Assembly: GCF_001039355.2 (NCBI RefSeq)
Contig: NW_019775495.1
Coordinates: forward strand, 130,977 to 194,976
Direction of reading: 5' to 3'
Length of the DNA stretch: 64,000 nucleotides
Origin: Lingula anatina
Taxonomy: Eukaryota; Brachiopoda; Lingulata; Lingulida; Lingulidae
Numbering within the stretch: position 1 is the stretch's first letter; each line of letters begins with the position of its first letter. Below the pieces are notes generated by a model. That model did not search any database. It had not been told where the DNA came from and saw only the letters and a program-made list of their open reading frames with translations. Both the position numbers and the translations under genes were made by a program. Shown here piece after piece: positions 50,564-63,355 of the stretch.

Positions 50564-51630
50564 GTGAGTATCTAATGGCATCTAACTGTTCATGTTTTCT
50601 ATTTTCAGTAATTTTATTATTTATCGAATATTTATGTCACTTTTAATTATTTTTTAGATTTCTACAAGCAAAAAAAAAAAAAAAAAAAGGCAAAAGAAAG
50701 AAATGCATCGAGGTGTCAACGGTAACAACAGTTTCAACGAAATATTGTCACAAATTGTGACAGTCATTGTTTCCATTCATTCTACTATATGAAGTTTGTA
50801 TGTTGTATCACATGTACACTTAATACACCGGTAGATATATGACATGTGTAGTATAGCAGAATACATTTTATATGGTTTGCATGTTCATAAAACCAAATCT
50901 GAAAACGGATAATTAATACGTTTGTTAAATGAATCTGTGACACTGTATTATAATGCCAACGTAAATTATATTTGAATTATTATGAAAATCATATCTGTTG
51001 GAAATAACAAAAAAAAAGAAAAAAACTGTTTCGGTCATATAAAGACACAAAACATCACGGTAAGAGCGCCGCTAAAATAACAACACATATATATGGACAA
51101 CTGAAGAAAAATCTTTGTCTCATCTTGAATAGCTAGATGTACTGTACAACACACTAGGGAATAGCATGGTATACGTAAATAGAAATATCGGACGTAACAC
51201 CTCAAAATATGTTATAGCTCTTGATAACAAAATTGCGACCCGATGAAACCTTGGGTAATTGAAGTGCTAAAATGGGTCTGTTGAAGTCCTACAATCCCCA
51301 AGGCCAGGGCCATAAATACTGGATATTATAGCGCTATCCTAATGACTAACACAATTCATTGTACAACTTTGTTTTTACCATAAATGAATGTATATTTATT
51401 TTTGATACATTTTAAATATTTCATCCAGTCACAATTTCGTTTCTCGTCACATTCAACATATGGAACGCCATTCACGCAAAAAATGCAGAAGTCAATTCAA
51501 CAATCTATCGGCACTATTTAACAACCAAAACCTACTTTAACTATCTAAACTTAATTCTACTAAATTAGTTTTGGTCATTTTAATCATTCGTCAAAATCTA
51601 ACAATCAATAAACGATTCAAAAGTCAATTA

Positions 51631-51716
51631 CCGCAACTCAACAATCAGTCACCGCAACTCAACAATCAGTTATCGCAACTCAACAATCAGTTACAGCAAC
51701 TCAACAATCAGTTACT
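51631..51716. repeat. 21-bp minisatellite next to an N
   Basis: Four tandem copies of a 21-bp unit containing GCAACTCAACAATCAGTTA. An N follows at 51728, so copy number may be unreliable. Confidence 0.7.
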
Positions 51717-52490
51717 GCAAACGGTCANGCTCCATATCAACAGTTACATTTGTAAGTGTAAATACCAACTGATAAGACCAGTACAACACACACACACAAA
51801 TATATATATTCTGACTCCACAGTGACGTCAGGGTATTTTGTACATGTTTAAGTTTACTTCACAAATATATAGTATGTCGAGCACACCTAAAAGAAACACA
51901 TCTAAAAAGCACAACTCAGAATGTTCTTAACATCTGGCCCTGAAACTTAATTACAACTATATTCCCACAAATAACTTTCAGCATATATTTCATTATATGA
52001 CCAGGAGATCCTAATTCACATGGTCGGTCACACTGAAAACGGTTCCATTTTCATGAGAAAAAAAAAAATGGAATGTTATTTCACTCCACATTCTGGTCCT
52101 GTAATATGGAATGCTGGAGTGAATGCAACACTACAAACACAACACACACCAGTCAGAATAATGTCACACAATTCTAAAAAACAGAAGTATAATCAGCATA
52201 AGCTTATGAGAAATAACATACTAATTGAAATATCTTCATTCATCATCCAATACGAATTTAAATGGATATTCTGGAGGTGATATAAAACAACAAACAAGAT
52301 AAAATAAAAAAAAATGCTAAAGGAACTTACATAGTGAGAATAAGTGCTCAATAATAACAAAACATTTCAATGGATACCTGAAGGCAAATATTTGTGTATC
52401 ATCTTGAATAGTTAAATACATAACACACCAAGGGACATATGCTATATGCTATACGTATTAAAACAGAAATATTGGACGTAACACCTCACA

Positions 52491-52588
52491 CCCAGCAGAC
52501 AAACGACATTGATTCACCGTTGAATCAACGTTAATTTTGGTGGATCAACGTTGAATCAACATAGAATCAATGTCGTTTGCCTGCTGGG
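52491..52588. mobile_element. 98-bp palindromic element with CCCAGCAG ends
   Basis: Two 25-bp arms (CCCAGCAGACAAACGACATT and five more bases) pair with one mismatch around a 48-bp AACGTTGAATC-rich centre. The diverged repeat at about 51198-51240 (GGACGTAACACCTCAAAATA) lacks it, giving an empty site. ACA on each side may be a 3-bp target duplication. Similar palindromes are common dispersed elements in animals. Confidence 0.65.
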
Positions 52589-54268
52589 ACAGTTTATCAG
52601 AGATACTGATCACAAAATGGCGACCCGTAGGCTGGGATGAAACCTTGGGTGATTAAGACAGGACTGTTGAGAGCCTACAATATATGGATATATGTAGCAC
52701 TATCCATTAGACATCGTTGCTTTACCATAAACGAATGAACACTTAACTTTAGGAAATTTTCAAATTCTTCATCGAGTACCAATTTAGTTTTTCGTTACAT
52801 TCAACAGTTACATTCGTAAACGTAAATACAAACTGGTGAGACAACGGTATAAATATATAAATATATTCTGACTCCACAGTGATAACACAATGTTCTTTAC
52901 ATGTTTAAGCTTACTTTGCAAATATATCACATGTCGAGCACACCTCAAAAGTGCATCTTAAAAACACAACGCAAATCGTTCTTTGATTGCTGGTTCTGAA
53001 ACGTAAAAACGTAAAAATATTCACACCAATAACTTTCCCCATAAATTTAATTATATGATCAGGAGATCTTAATTCACATGGTCGGTCACACTATAAACTA
53101 CTATTTTCCATACCGCACAAGAAAAATATGGAATATTATTTCACTTTACAATCTGGCTCTCGTGTAATATGGAATGCTAGAGTAAATGCAACACAATAAT
53201 CAATATGTAATGTGTAATATCAGCCAAAAAAAGGCAAACTTGTTACTGATTACACTTGTCACTCACAGTTTTAAATGTTAAACTTATGGATTAGTAAATT
53301 GCAATATAATAATGATTCATTACTAATACTAATTTAGGGTGTACAGTATATGGCATATAATACGGCGATATAACAAGTTCATATGTTAACATCTTCATTC
53401 ATTATTTTTGACAGTTAATTCAAAATATATTCCAACTGACTTGGGTGATAGTGGTCCTTAATTTTGAAGGAATATGCTGTAGTCAAAACAACAATAAAGA
53501 GACCATGCTTCTGTGATAAGAGGGTATGTTTCACCTACAATGCTAACTAGCTATCACGTCCTCACGGTATCCGCTCTGACAGTCGCCTTTTTACTGCTGG
53601 TATCCGAATGCTGGTGGTGCATTGGGTGCGGTGAATATGCTGTAATTAATATAAACAACAAACAGGATAGATAATGCTTTATGGTAAAATAAGTCCATTA
53701 TGATATGGTCATATGATAAAGTAAGTCCACTATGTACATTTCAAGGGGATCTTTCTTCTCCTAAAACGTCAACTGGTAATTGGCGCACGTTCTCATCACG
53801 GTACCCCCACTGAGAGTTAACATTATACTGCTTGTATCTTTATGCACCATATCTTATTGGTTGGCTGTGGTACATGGATTATTATAGTAAATGTGGCTTG
53901 TTACCCCTGTACTTACTTCTAACGAATCATTTACACTGCAGGTCAATACCTATGAAACATGCCCTAACATAACGACATGCATGCTGTCGTGAAAGAAATG
54001 ATCCTTACTAACTATTCCATTCAAAAGATATGCTGGCTATTTTAAAGTGCGTATCGAAAAACAATGGGCTTCTCTTTCAATTCAGGTTCTGTAATTTGAC
54101 CAACTTTTTGTAATAAATCGTGTGTTATACTTAACAGAAAGAGAAGACTTTGGAGAGAGATTTCGAAAATAATTGTACATCAATAGCAAAAAATCAAATA
54201 TTTATAGTAGTCATAGTTCACATTCCTCGGGGTTCACAGACAAATTGTCTAGGAGCAGCTGCAGCTTC

Positions 54269-55520
54269 CTACTCTGCCTGCAGACGTCTGATCAGTGCTG
54301 TACAATCTTCAAGTTGCTGTCGCAATGCTGCAATCTCCCGTTTCAGGTTTTCGTTTTCATCACGAAGTTCACCGTAGAGAGGCGCATCTGTTGGTCCTGA
54401 AAGATGAACGGCATGTATACATATATATAGGCTAATAAGATAACACATACATGTATTATTCGTGAATGCGTTTCAGAAATGGTCCCAAATATATAACATA
54501 ATAATGTGCTAATAAACAGTTATTTATTGATAGTATTTCTAATTACACTTTATAAGCAGTTTTAAGTTCTAAAATGTCAAAATTTCACAAGGTGATTTTA
54601 CGTTGTGTATAAAATACCTTTAATAGCGTTGACCAATTTCGGGATGAAATCTTGGCTCTGGTAAGGGATACAATTGAGAGTTCCATATGGAGGCGGTAAA
54701 GACTTTGGATCGACGTCAATGGTGACAGGAATCATCACGTCTTCTTTCCTTTCGTCGGCCTCAATAAGTGCCACGTCACACGTCATCTTAAACAATTTAC
54801 TTTCCAGAGAATTTTTGGAAAAAAATGGCACCGTGCGCTTGGCTGTCTTAACTGGATCATTATCAGAGTTTACTTTGGATGTTCCAGCAAGAGCTGTTTC
54901 AGAACAGCGGACTCCACTGGACTTTAACTCCCCCCTCACCTTGTCCACTACCTCCTCGTCGTCACTGTGGTGTGCTAAATATGCGTCGTATTGGTACAAA
55001 TCTGTCTCCATACTGGGATGAACCAAAGGAATAGATAACAATAAGAAAAGTTTAAACTTGCACTTATGGATAGAATATATGCACACTTTGCATAGATGAT
55101 TATTAGCATTAAATTATTTCGCTGAGGGCCCATAATATTGTCAAATTTGATGAGATGATATGCATGTAAAATCCTATTTCATTAAAATTTAAAAATAGAA
55201 ATATTGATTTGAAATGAAAATCGTATCAAAAAGTATGGAACTTCAGGGTACGTTGTACACATTGAGCTGGTAGTTTGGGGCAATTATTGTAAGGTGTAGG
55301 TGGGAAATTCATTTGAAAACTAAATGGAAACTGTACCAACCAGCAATATATACAATCTTTCTTCATTCTCAGATAGTAAGAAGTATTGAACTCATATCGT
55401 AATTACAAGTTACCAAAAATGTGGTCGCCTAACGCAATATCAATTTTTGATAATTAAATTCCCAGATGGCACTGAGCCTATAGGCGGATTATAATCTCCC
55501 TGAGTTAGATTTAGGCCTCC

Positions 55521-55558
<38 letters not shown>

Positions 55559-58500
55559 TATATACCTTATTTCACATCTCTGCTCCGTGGGACAAACTGT
55601 AGATGTAATCATGTGTCTGTTTGACATGGGATCTTGACAAAATGTTTCGTAGTATTCGGCTGACATATCCATAATCGCTTGGACGATCTTGGCGTAGTGA
55701 TTTGCAGCAGCCACTATATAAATGTACAGGTATATCATTTGATAGTGGATTACATGTAAATACAGCACATGTCATTTTAAGTATATGTAATAATAATTCA
55801 TTTTGTATTTATAAAAGAAACTTACAACGATTTAGAAATCAAAACCGTGTTCAGGTTAAGCAAAATTGTGGTACACATGTAAAAATACAAGTGGATAAAA
55901 AGTGGATAAAAAGCCAAGTGAATATGATATACATATACATGTATCGCTCACCGGCTAAATTATGACGTCCAACATTCGACAATCTGACTTTTAACTCTTG
56001 GATAGTTTTAACCCCATTCGTGTTGGCCCACGCGTTTAATCTATCTAACTTCTTGTTCTGGAGTTCACTGGTAGGATCGTTACTCATGTCTTCATTGAAA
56101 ATAATGTAAGCCTCAACAAGAGTCATTGTAGCAGCAACATGTTCCAAACACAAGATGAAGATGAAGTTCTGGAAGATAGAACACTGCCGTAGTGCTTTTC
56201 TCAGCTGCCATTCGAAATTAAATAATATTTTTAAGATTTTAGAATGTTTGAAACAATTTTTAAAACAAAATACATATACAAAATATATCTTATTTCAGTC
56301 AGAAGCAATAAATGAATTACATTTGCAAGATTTAAAGTGTCGTCAATAAAGTCCCACATTCAGAATGTCAGCAAACGAAGAATCAGGAAAAATGCACCTT
56401 GATAACATGCATAGTATTTCGTGTCATTTTAAAACTGTATAATTTGCTTTAGCTGTCTTCGCACACGTGTCAAGTATTCACTACGAACGAAATACCTGGT
56501 GTCTAATGGTGGCAGATATAGGAGGGAGATTTCGGACAAACATATCCTAGACTTTGAAAATGTGGAACGAGTTAATTTTTTTAAAAAGATTTGTAGTACT
56601 CCGTGTTACAAAACCGTACATTTTGCTTTATCTTTCCTCGAACACGTGCCAACTACCTGTGGAGAAATAAATACTTGACATCTTATAGTAGTGGATTTTT
56701 TCTGAGGGGGGGGGGGTGGGGGGGGAGTCGGGGAGGCTCTGTCGGACACCCCTGGCTGAAATTTCAAAACTGAAATATAGTACACGTTTTAGAAATCGAC
56801 CATCCTCCGTTCCATAAAAGACTTGATATTAATGTTTTTATAACGTGACATTTCTCACCTGGACTTGACCATTCTCGAATTTCTTTAAAACTGTTGCTAA
56901 TCCATGTTTTGTCCATATTTGGCGATCGCTGGGACGTACACCACGCTACAAAAAACAAATTAATGTTGTAATGGCATTTAACATAGAGCAAGACAGCACA
57001 TTATGTTTACATATGTCATAGTACAGTATAGTAAGCTTACATGTCAGCGTTAGCCTTTCTGTTTACATGTTTTTTGTGCTAATAAATAAATAATAAAATC
57101 ATTTAAAAGTGCTTTCATTGTTCATGCCATGGGATCTGCAACTGTGACGATCTCTAGCTGCAGCAGCACAACAAAGAGGTGTTCAACTCCCTTGAATTAT
57201 AATAGTCGGTTTCTTTATTTAATATGTTATGCAGATGCTATCTGCATATGTAAAAATCATTAAAATTTAACAAAATTAATAATGATAAAGCTTTGCAAAC
57301 TCGTCAGTATAGCTAAAATGGCATACAAGTGCATATTCATTGTACATTAACCTACCCTGGTCTTGTTGCGGGGATAAGCTAATATGCTGAATGAGTACAA
57401 CTGCTACATTACATTATTACAATTATGATATATCAGGAATATAAGAAAATTAGTAAAAACATGAGTAAAATTATAAGGCAAGCCCCGCCCCCCCCCCCCA
57501 AAAAAAAAAAAAAATGCCATATTTTCTTTACCCTGTTACAGTTGCGGCATTGCGTCTACAACACTAACTGTAACAGTACTGGCAGCAAAGAGAAAAAGTA
57601 AAAATGGTTTATGTATTGGAATATCGAAGATGTATTTCAAGAGATTTACATATACATGTACCTACCCTGTCTGTACTGCAGGGATCAGCTCCGTGCTGAA
57701 TGAGTAGAGCTACTACATCGCTGTGACCACCATCAGCAGCGTAATGAAGAGGTGTACGTCTCCACTAAAGACATATACAATGTTTTCATTTTCACGATAT
57801 ACCACAAAGTCATGATGTATAATTAATATGAAATTAAAATACACTTTAATTAAATGTTGAAAAGTCTGTGGTGTAATCTCTCTTCTAGTTGTGAAACTGT
57901 TTACATGATCTACACTGCCCATGTTTATAACAGCAGCATATTGACAGCTTGATAGTGATTGTGGAGTTTTGGTTATATATTAAGAGGACATTGTGTTTGA
58001 TACATGTATTTGACAGAACTATGTATCATGCATAACAATATATAACAAATATTTCAAATAAAATACATATACCTACCCAGTCTGTACTGCAGAGATCAGC
58101 TCCGTGCTGAATGAGTAGAGCTGCTACATCGCTGTGACCATCCTCAGCAGCGTCATGAAGAGGTGTACCTCCCAACTAAAGACATATACTATGTTTTCAT
58201 TTTAACGATATACCACAGTCATTATGTATACCTGATATTAAAATAAATTGCATTTTAACTAAATGTTGAAAAGTTTGTGGTGTAATCTCTGTCTTATTTG
58301 TGAAACAGTCTACATGATCTACACTACCATGTTTATAACAGCAGCATATATAGGGCCTATAGACAGCGTTAGTGAGTGTTGCGTATTGGTTTTATATTAG
58401 GAGGACATTGTGTTTGATGCATGTAATTGGCAGAACTATGCATCATGCATTACAATATATAACAAATATTTCAAATAAAATATATATACCTACCTTGTCT

Positions 58501-60295
58501 GTACTGCAGGGATCAGCTCCGTGCTGAATGAGTAGAGCTGCTACATCGCTGTGACCACCCTCAGCAGCGTAATGAAGAGGTGTACTACCATTCTGAAGAT
58601 ATACAATGTTTTCATTTAACGATATACCATCAAGACAAAGTCATGATGTATAACTGATATTAAAATAAAATGCGTTTCAATTAAATGTTGAAAAGTTTGT
58701 GGTGTAATCTCCGTCTTATTTGTGCAACTGTCTACATGATCTACACTGCCATGTTTATACAGGTAACAGCAGCATATATATAGACAGCGTTAGTGAGTGT
58801 TGCGTTTTGGTTATATATTAAGAGGACATTTTGTGTTTTGATACACGCAATTGGCAGAACTATGTATCATGCATTACAATATATAACAAATATTTCAAAT
58901 AAAATACATATACCTACATCGTCTGTACTGCAAGGATCAGCTCCGTGCTGAATGAGTAGTGCTGCTACATCGCTGTGACCATCCCTAGCAGCGTAATGAA
59001 GAGGTGTCCAAAAATCCTGAACATATACAAATGTTTTCATTAAAACTATATACCATAAAGACAAAGTCATAATGTATAATTGATATTAAAATAAAATGCG
59101 TTTCAATTAAATGTTGAAAAGTTTGTGGTGTAATCTCCGTCTTATTTGTGCAACTGTCTACATGATCTACACTGCCATGTTTATACAGGTAACAGCAGCA
59201 TATATATAGACAGCGTTAGTGAGTGTTGCGTTTTGGTTATATATTAAGAGGACATTTTGTGTTTTGATACATGCAATTGGCAGAACTATGTATCATGCAT
59301 TACAATATATAACAAATATTTCAAATAAAATACATATACCTACACAGTCTGTTCTGCAGGGATCAGCTCCGTGCTGAATGAGTAGAGCTGCTACATCGTT
59401 GTGACCACCCTCAGCAGCAAAATAAAGAGGTGTACGTCCATCCTGAAGATGCAGAATTTTTTAGGTCAACGATTATGTCATGTGGCCATAATTATGATAT
59501 ATCAGTGACATAAATGAATAAATAAATATATAAATCATTAAGAAGTGTGCCCGTTGTTTGTGCCTTAAGATAAAGTAACATAAAAATGCGACGTTGCGTC
59601 TACACCATAGGCAGCGTTATGAAAATGAGCATGACTACTCCAAAGATATACTGTTTTCATATCCCATCATGGCAGTAGCATAATGTATCAAAGACATTAA
59701 CAATTAATGAATAAATTATCTAATAATGAATAAGTTATCTAATTTACTAATTGATTAAAAAATAGTGTTCCCGTGGATTTATGTCAGACGTTCAACACCA
59801 TGATTACCGCAGTGTAGAGGCGGTCTATTTAATGGCGGCGTTTGAAAATGGGGTGTTTATGATACATCGGAGATGCAGCTTATCGTTCTTCAGCTTATAT
59901 AAAATAGCTTCTATTCAATGCAATACCTGTTATATACATCAAATTCTACTATTATGTGAAATGTCATTTACGCTCAATATAATCGACCTTCTGTCCTTTG
60001 CTGAGACTATACTCGGTATTTATAAATACATTCTGTAATGGCACGTAATAAACATACCTTATTTTATTATATTAATTTTAATGACTAATTATATTCCATA
60101 ACGCTACCAAGTAGTAAGAGAGCAACTACTTTTCATTATAGATCTCAAGACAGGCAAACTTACTTCAAAAAAATTATGTGGATGTTCGTCAAAACCCAAA
60201 ATAACCATCTTGTTTACGTCCCATGTTCCAGTCCCTAACAGTGGCCGCACTCTGTTGATATCACCACTCCTTGCAGCTTCGTGGAGAGGGTTCAT
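54269..60295 (-). CDS. ANK-TIR gene C: diverged paralogue with five ankyrin exons and degenerate TIR
   Basis: Eleven minus-strand exons agree in phase and give 533 codons. N-cap: 60295-60164. Ankyrin exons begin (low end) at 59344, 58918, 58494, 58077 and 57666. C-cap: 56945-56859. Helical: 56168-55952 and 55713-55566. TIR-derived: 55012-54618. Coiled coil: 54396-54269. Exon lengths in the middle (87, 217, 148) equal those of A and B, confirming homology. The TIR exon keeps box 1 (YDAYLAHHSDD) but lacks the RDF/PG box 2, and the WCxYE site is replaced (SKLFKMTCDVALIEA), so neither canonical adaptor binding nor NAD cleavage is expected. The N-cap has a longer tail (ending HPHNFFE). It may act as a regulator or decoy, or be decaying. 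Confidence 0.82.
55521..55556. repeat. AC microsatellite in a gene C intron
   Basis: About 17 AC units between the second helical exon and the TIR-derived exon. Confidence 0.8.
57666..59442 (-). repeat. Gene C ankyrin exon array: five 99-nt exons
   Basis: Exons and introns resemble those of genes A and B far more than the TIR exons do. Introns at about 58.6-59.3 kb share GTTTATACAGGTAACAGCAG and neighbouring blocks with gene A. A decayed sixth exon lies at about 57355-57420 (ATGCTGAATGAGTACAACTG). Confidence 0.85.
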
Positions 60296-62177
60296 TTTTG
60301 TGAGATTGTATATTTGGCAGATAAAGATGTTGGCTGAATCACAGTGAGTTTTAACTCGAGCTTTACGCAGTCCACCTGGAATAGTCATTATCCATATTCT
60401 ATATTCACACGTTGAATACAAACACTGGTACATGTAGACAGGTAAAGCATTTTTTTTTTATACCACTACATGTTAATTGCCATAGAGAGGATATTTCTTC
60501 ACCTTTCACCCCGGCCAAATATAAATGAATGAATACATAAATAAATATGGAAAAAATAAAATAAACAAAAGGTCAATGTCATATGTCAAAATTGTTTGAT
60601 TGAAATTATATGATAAATTGAAATAAGAGTGACTCTATAAGGCTTCACACAAATGTCATTCTCAGCATATAGAATGCTGGGATGTAAGAAGGCGTCCATT
60701 ATAAAATCTGTTCAAAATAACGGTTGGCACATCATAATATTTAGTGTAAAATAAACCTTCACATCCACACTCTACATGTATCTACAACTGCACGCATACA
60801 CTCCTACATGTACATTAGAGTTTACAGGCACAGCCAGTTTATTCAAAATTAGCTAACCTTGCTACTGGGACAGGTACTACTAGACAGCGGGGACGAAGGG
60901 AAAGTCCTGCTTGTGTTACTTGGCAACACGTATAAATAGATACAATGTTTCCAAAGAGAAACTAAACACTGGTACGTGCTAGTTGTATAAAACAAACAGA
61001 ATAAAATATAAAATTTGTATCATCATCTGGAACTTGACCACATTATTTAAATAAATCACTATAATACTTCCTTATATCTTATCGAAGATATCATATATTT
61101 TTTCTAATGACGCTGGGAATTCCAGATGTTTCGTATCCCTAATGCGCGTGCATTTCTGCCAAAGTGCAGCATTTGTGTACGAAACGCACAAACTGAAGTC
61201 TTTTACGACCTTTCGTATGACTACAGTACATGCATATTTTAAGGCCACGTTCTATCTACCAATGTTTATCTTTTTGATAATAGTTCAGTACCACGGAGTG
61301 CCACGACCTCGAGCAAATTGGGTCACAGGCTTAAACAACATATTCGATAATTGCGAAAGTTACTGTTGTAAACCTGTCAGTTGAAGTAAAATAAGAGCGA
61401 ATTTCTGTATCTTACCTAATGCTTGAAGTCAGTAAACAGGTGTGATATGTACGTCAGAGCTATATTCCGGAGTAAAATGTTGTTGATATGTACGTTGATC
61501 TGTTCATATTTACATGTATCATAACACAAAGCTGCTACCGAGTCACACCTATCACAGCCGGGCCACGGTGACGACGGGGAAGTCCCCATTGTGTTTACTT
61601 GTTTTGGACATAATATTTCTAAAGAGAAACTAAAGGTAACTTTGCCATCGATCTTAAAATAAGAAAAATAAAACAGTACAAGTACATGTGCATCATCTGG
61701 AGACGAAGGATTTCACCACAGCATTGAAATCAATCACCTAGAGTCTTTCCCTATATCCTATCTGAGGGATCATTTTTCCTACTGACGGTGGGAATTCCAG
61801 TTGTTTCGCTTCCTTAAGGCGAGAATCGCGAACTTTTATACCAGCTTTATTAAAAAAAACGTACAAATTGGCGTCACTCAAAACATATTTAAGACCACCA
61901 TCATGTTTTACAATACCAATTGATTTTTTTACCGGTATTTGTCTTTATAAAAATAGTATAACTTAAGTGTAGCATGGCCTCCAGTAAACTAGGTCACAGT
62001 ATTGATCGCCAAGGTCGAAAATAACGAAGGGTATCTATCGAGTTTTTAACCTGTTAGTTGAGGTAAATTAACGTGAATTCCATAGCTTACCAACGCTAGG
62101 AAGTTAGTTGACACGATAAAATGTACACACGGGAGATTATCCAAGTAAAATGGATGAAATATCCCCAGCCTTCACTC

Positions 62178-62241
62178 ACCTTCCTGTCGCAGGTTTGATC
62201 TTGTCCGAGGTGACGAATGGTATTTCCAAGGGGAATCCCCC
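62178..62241 (-). promoter_or_regulatory. NF-kB-like site and candidate 5' exon donor of gene C
   Basis: GGGGAATCCCCC at 62230-62241 keeps the kB core, with one outer G changed relative to the gene B copies. The minus-strand donor AAG followed by GTGAGTGAAG ends at 62180. The start codon is 1.9 kb downstream. Confidence 0.45.
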
Positions 62242-63200
62242 AACAGAGCCCGAGAGAGGTCACGTGGTATCCCTCAGATTTAACAGTGCTTTTACTGTGT
62301 GTGGTATGTTTCAAATTGGAATTTAAAGTTTACTTGTCTTTAAACCAGCTTTCATCCATTAATTGCTCTTTCAAATATAAAGCATTTGTATTTCATGGTA
62401 CAAATAATTCCCATAAAGTAAACATGTACGTGCACTCACGGTCACAGCTTTGACCTGTATTACTGTTAGGTAGGCCTACATCTCGCTTAATCTCATAAAG
62501 TATGGAAACCGGAGGGGCTTTTCAGACTTTAAATGTTTTTATCTTTTAAAGAGGTAGAATAGCTACTGAAGACATAACGAATATGCTGATTCGCTCACCT
62601 TCATCTTGATTTCAAGTTGGGTGTGCATGCTTAATGCCGGTAGATGAAGCATTTTAAACATAAAAATTGCTTCTTTTGTCGACTATGTCATACCAAAAAA
62701 TGAATTATTTTGATTAATCTAATCTAATATGTAGTCCAAAGTAGAATGCGCCTGTGTTTTTCTTTAGATAAAATACTCAATTGTCATTTTCACATATTTT
62801 GTATACAAAAGTGCGCATAAAATAATAATAAAAAAAAAAAAATTAAAAAAGCATATTGGATCACAAATTCCAAATTTTGTTACTAGCCTGTTACAAAAAT
62901 ATAAAATAATAAAAACAAACAGCATCAGCTGGTTAGAAATTACAATAAACCTTTGAGAGTTACATCTGAACTCCGTGCCAAAATCCCAGCAAGCACACTT
63001 ATCTGGGACCCAGACGGGTAGGTGGTGGGCTTGCTGGGCAGATCTGGGCAGAGGTTAAACTACGTAGTCTTATCTGTGTCCCTGGCAAGGAGGGCCTCAT
63101 ATGGGCTAGCCTGTTTCATGGGTCACTGCAATGAGTATAGGTAACGACTCCGGGTGTCTGTTGTTAAGACAACACGTTTGAGACTATATAACTGCACTAA

Positions 63201-63355
63201 GTCACGTGACTCTGAGGTCAGAGGTCACGGTTATATAAACAGTGTTCAATCACGTGGTTAGAGTATGTGTAGTGTGGCGATCTAAAGGGAGAGGGGGCAG
63301 TAGACAAGTGAAAGGCGTACCGGACACTTCAATTTAGTATTGCAGATAGCATAAA
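63201..63355 (+). promoter_or_regulatory. Second copy of the DR1/TATA promoter-like block
   Basis: AGGTCAGAGGTCA at 63215-63227 and TATATAAA at 63232-63239 are both unchanged. A palindromic GTCACGTGAC at 63201-63210 carries a perfect E-box (GTCACATGAC in the other copy). Confidence 0.4.

Noticed and set aside
59781-60038. 85-codon plus-strand open frame in the first intron of gene C
   Set aside because: The equivalent frames in genes A and B stop early at different points, and it has no domain; it is conserved only because the intron is.
61142-61384. Repeated frame ending VQYHGVPRPRANWVTG in five modules
   Set aside because: N-terminal parts differ by frameshifts among copies and both strands are open; more likely a repeated non-coding module than a gene family.
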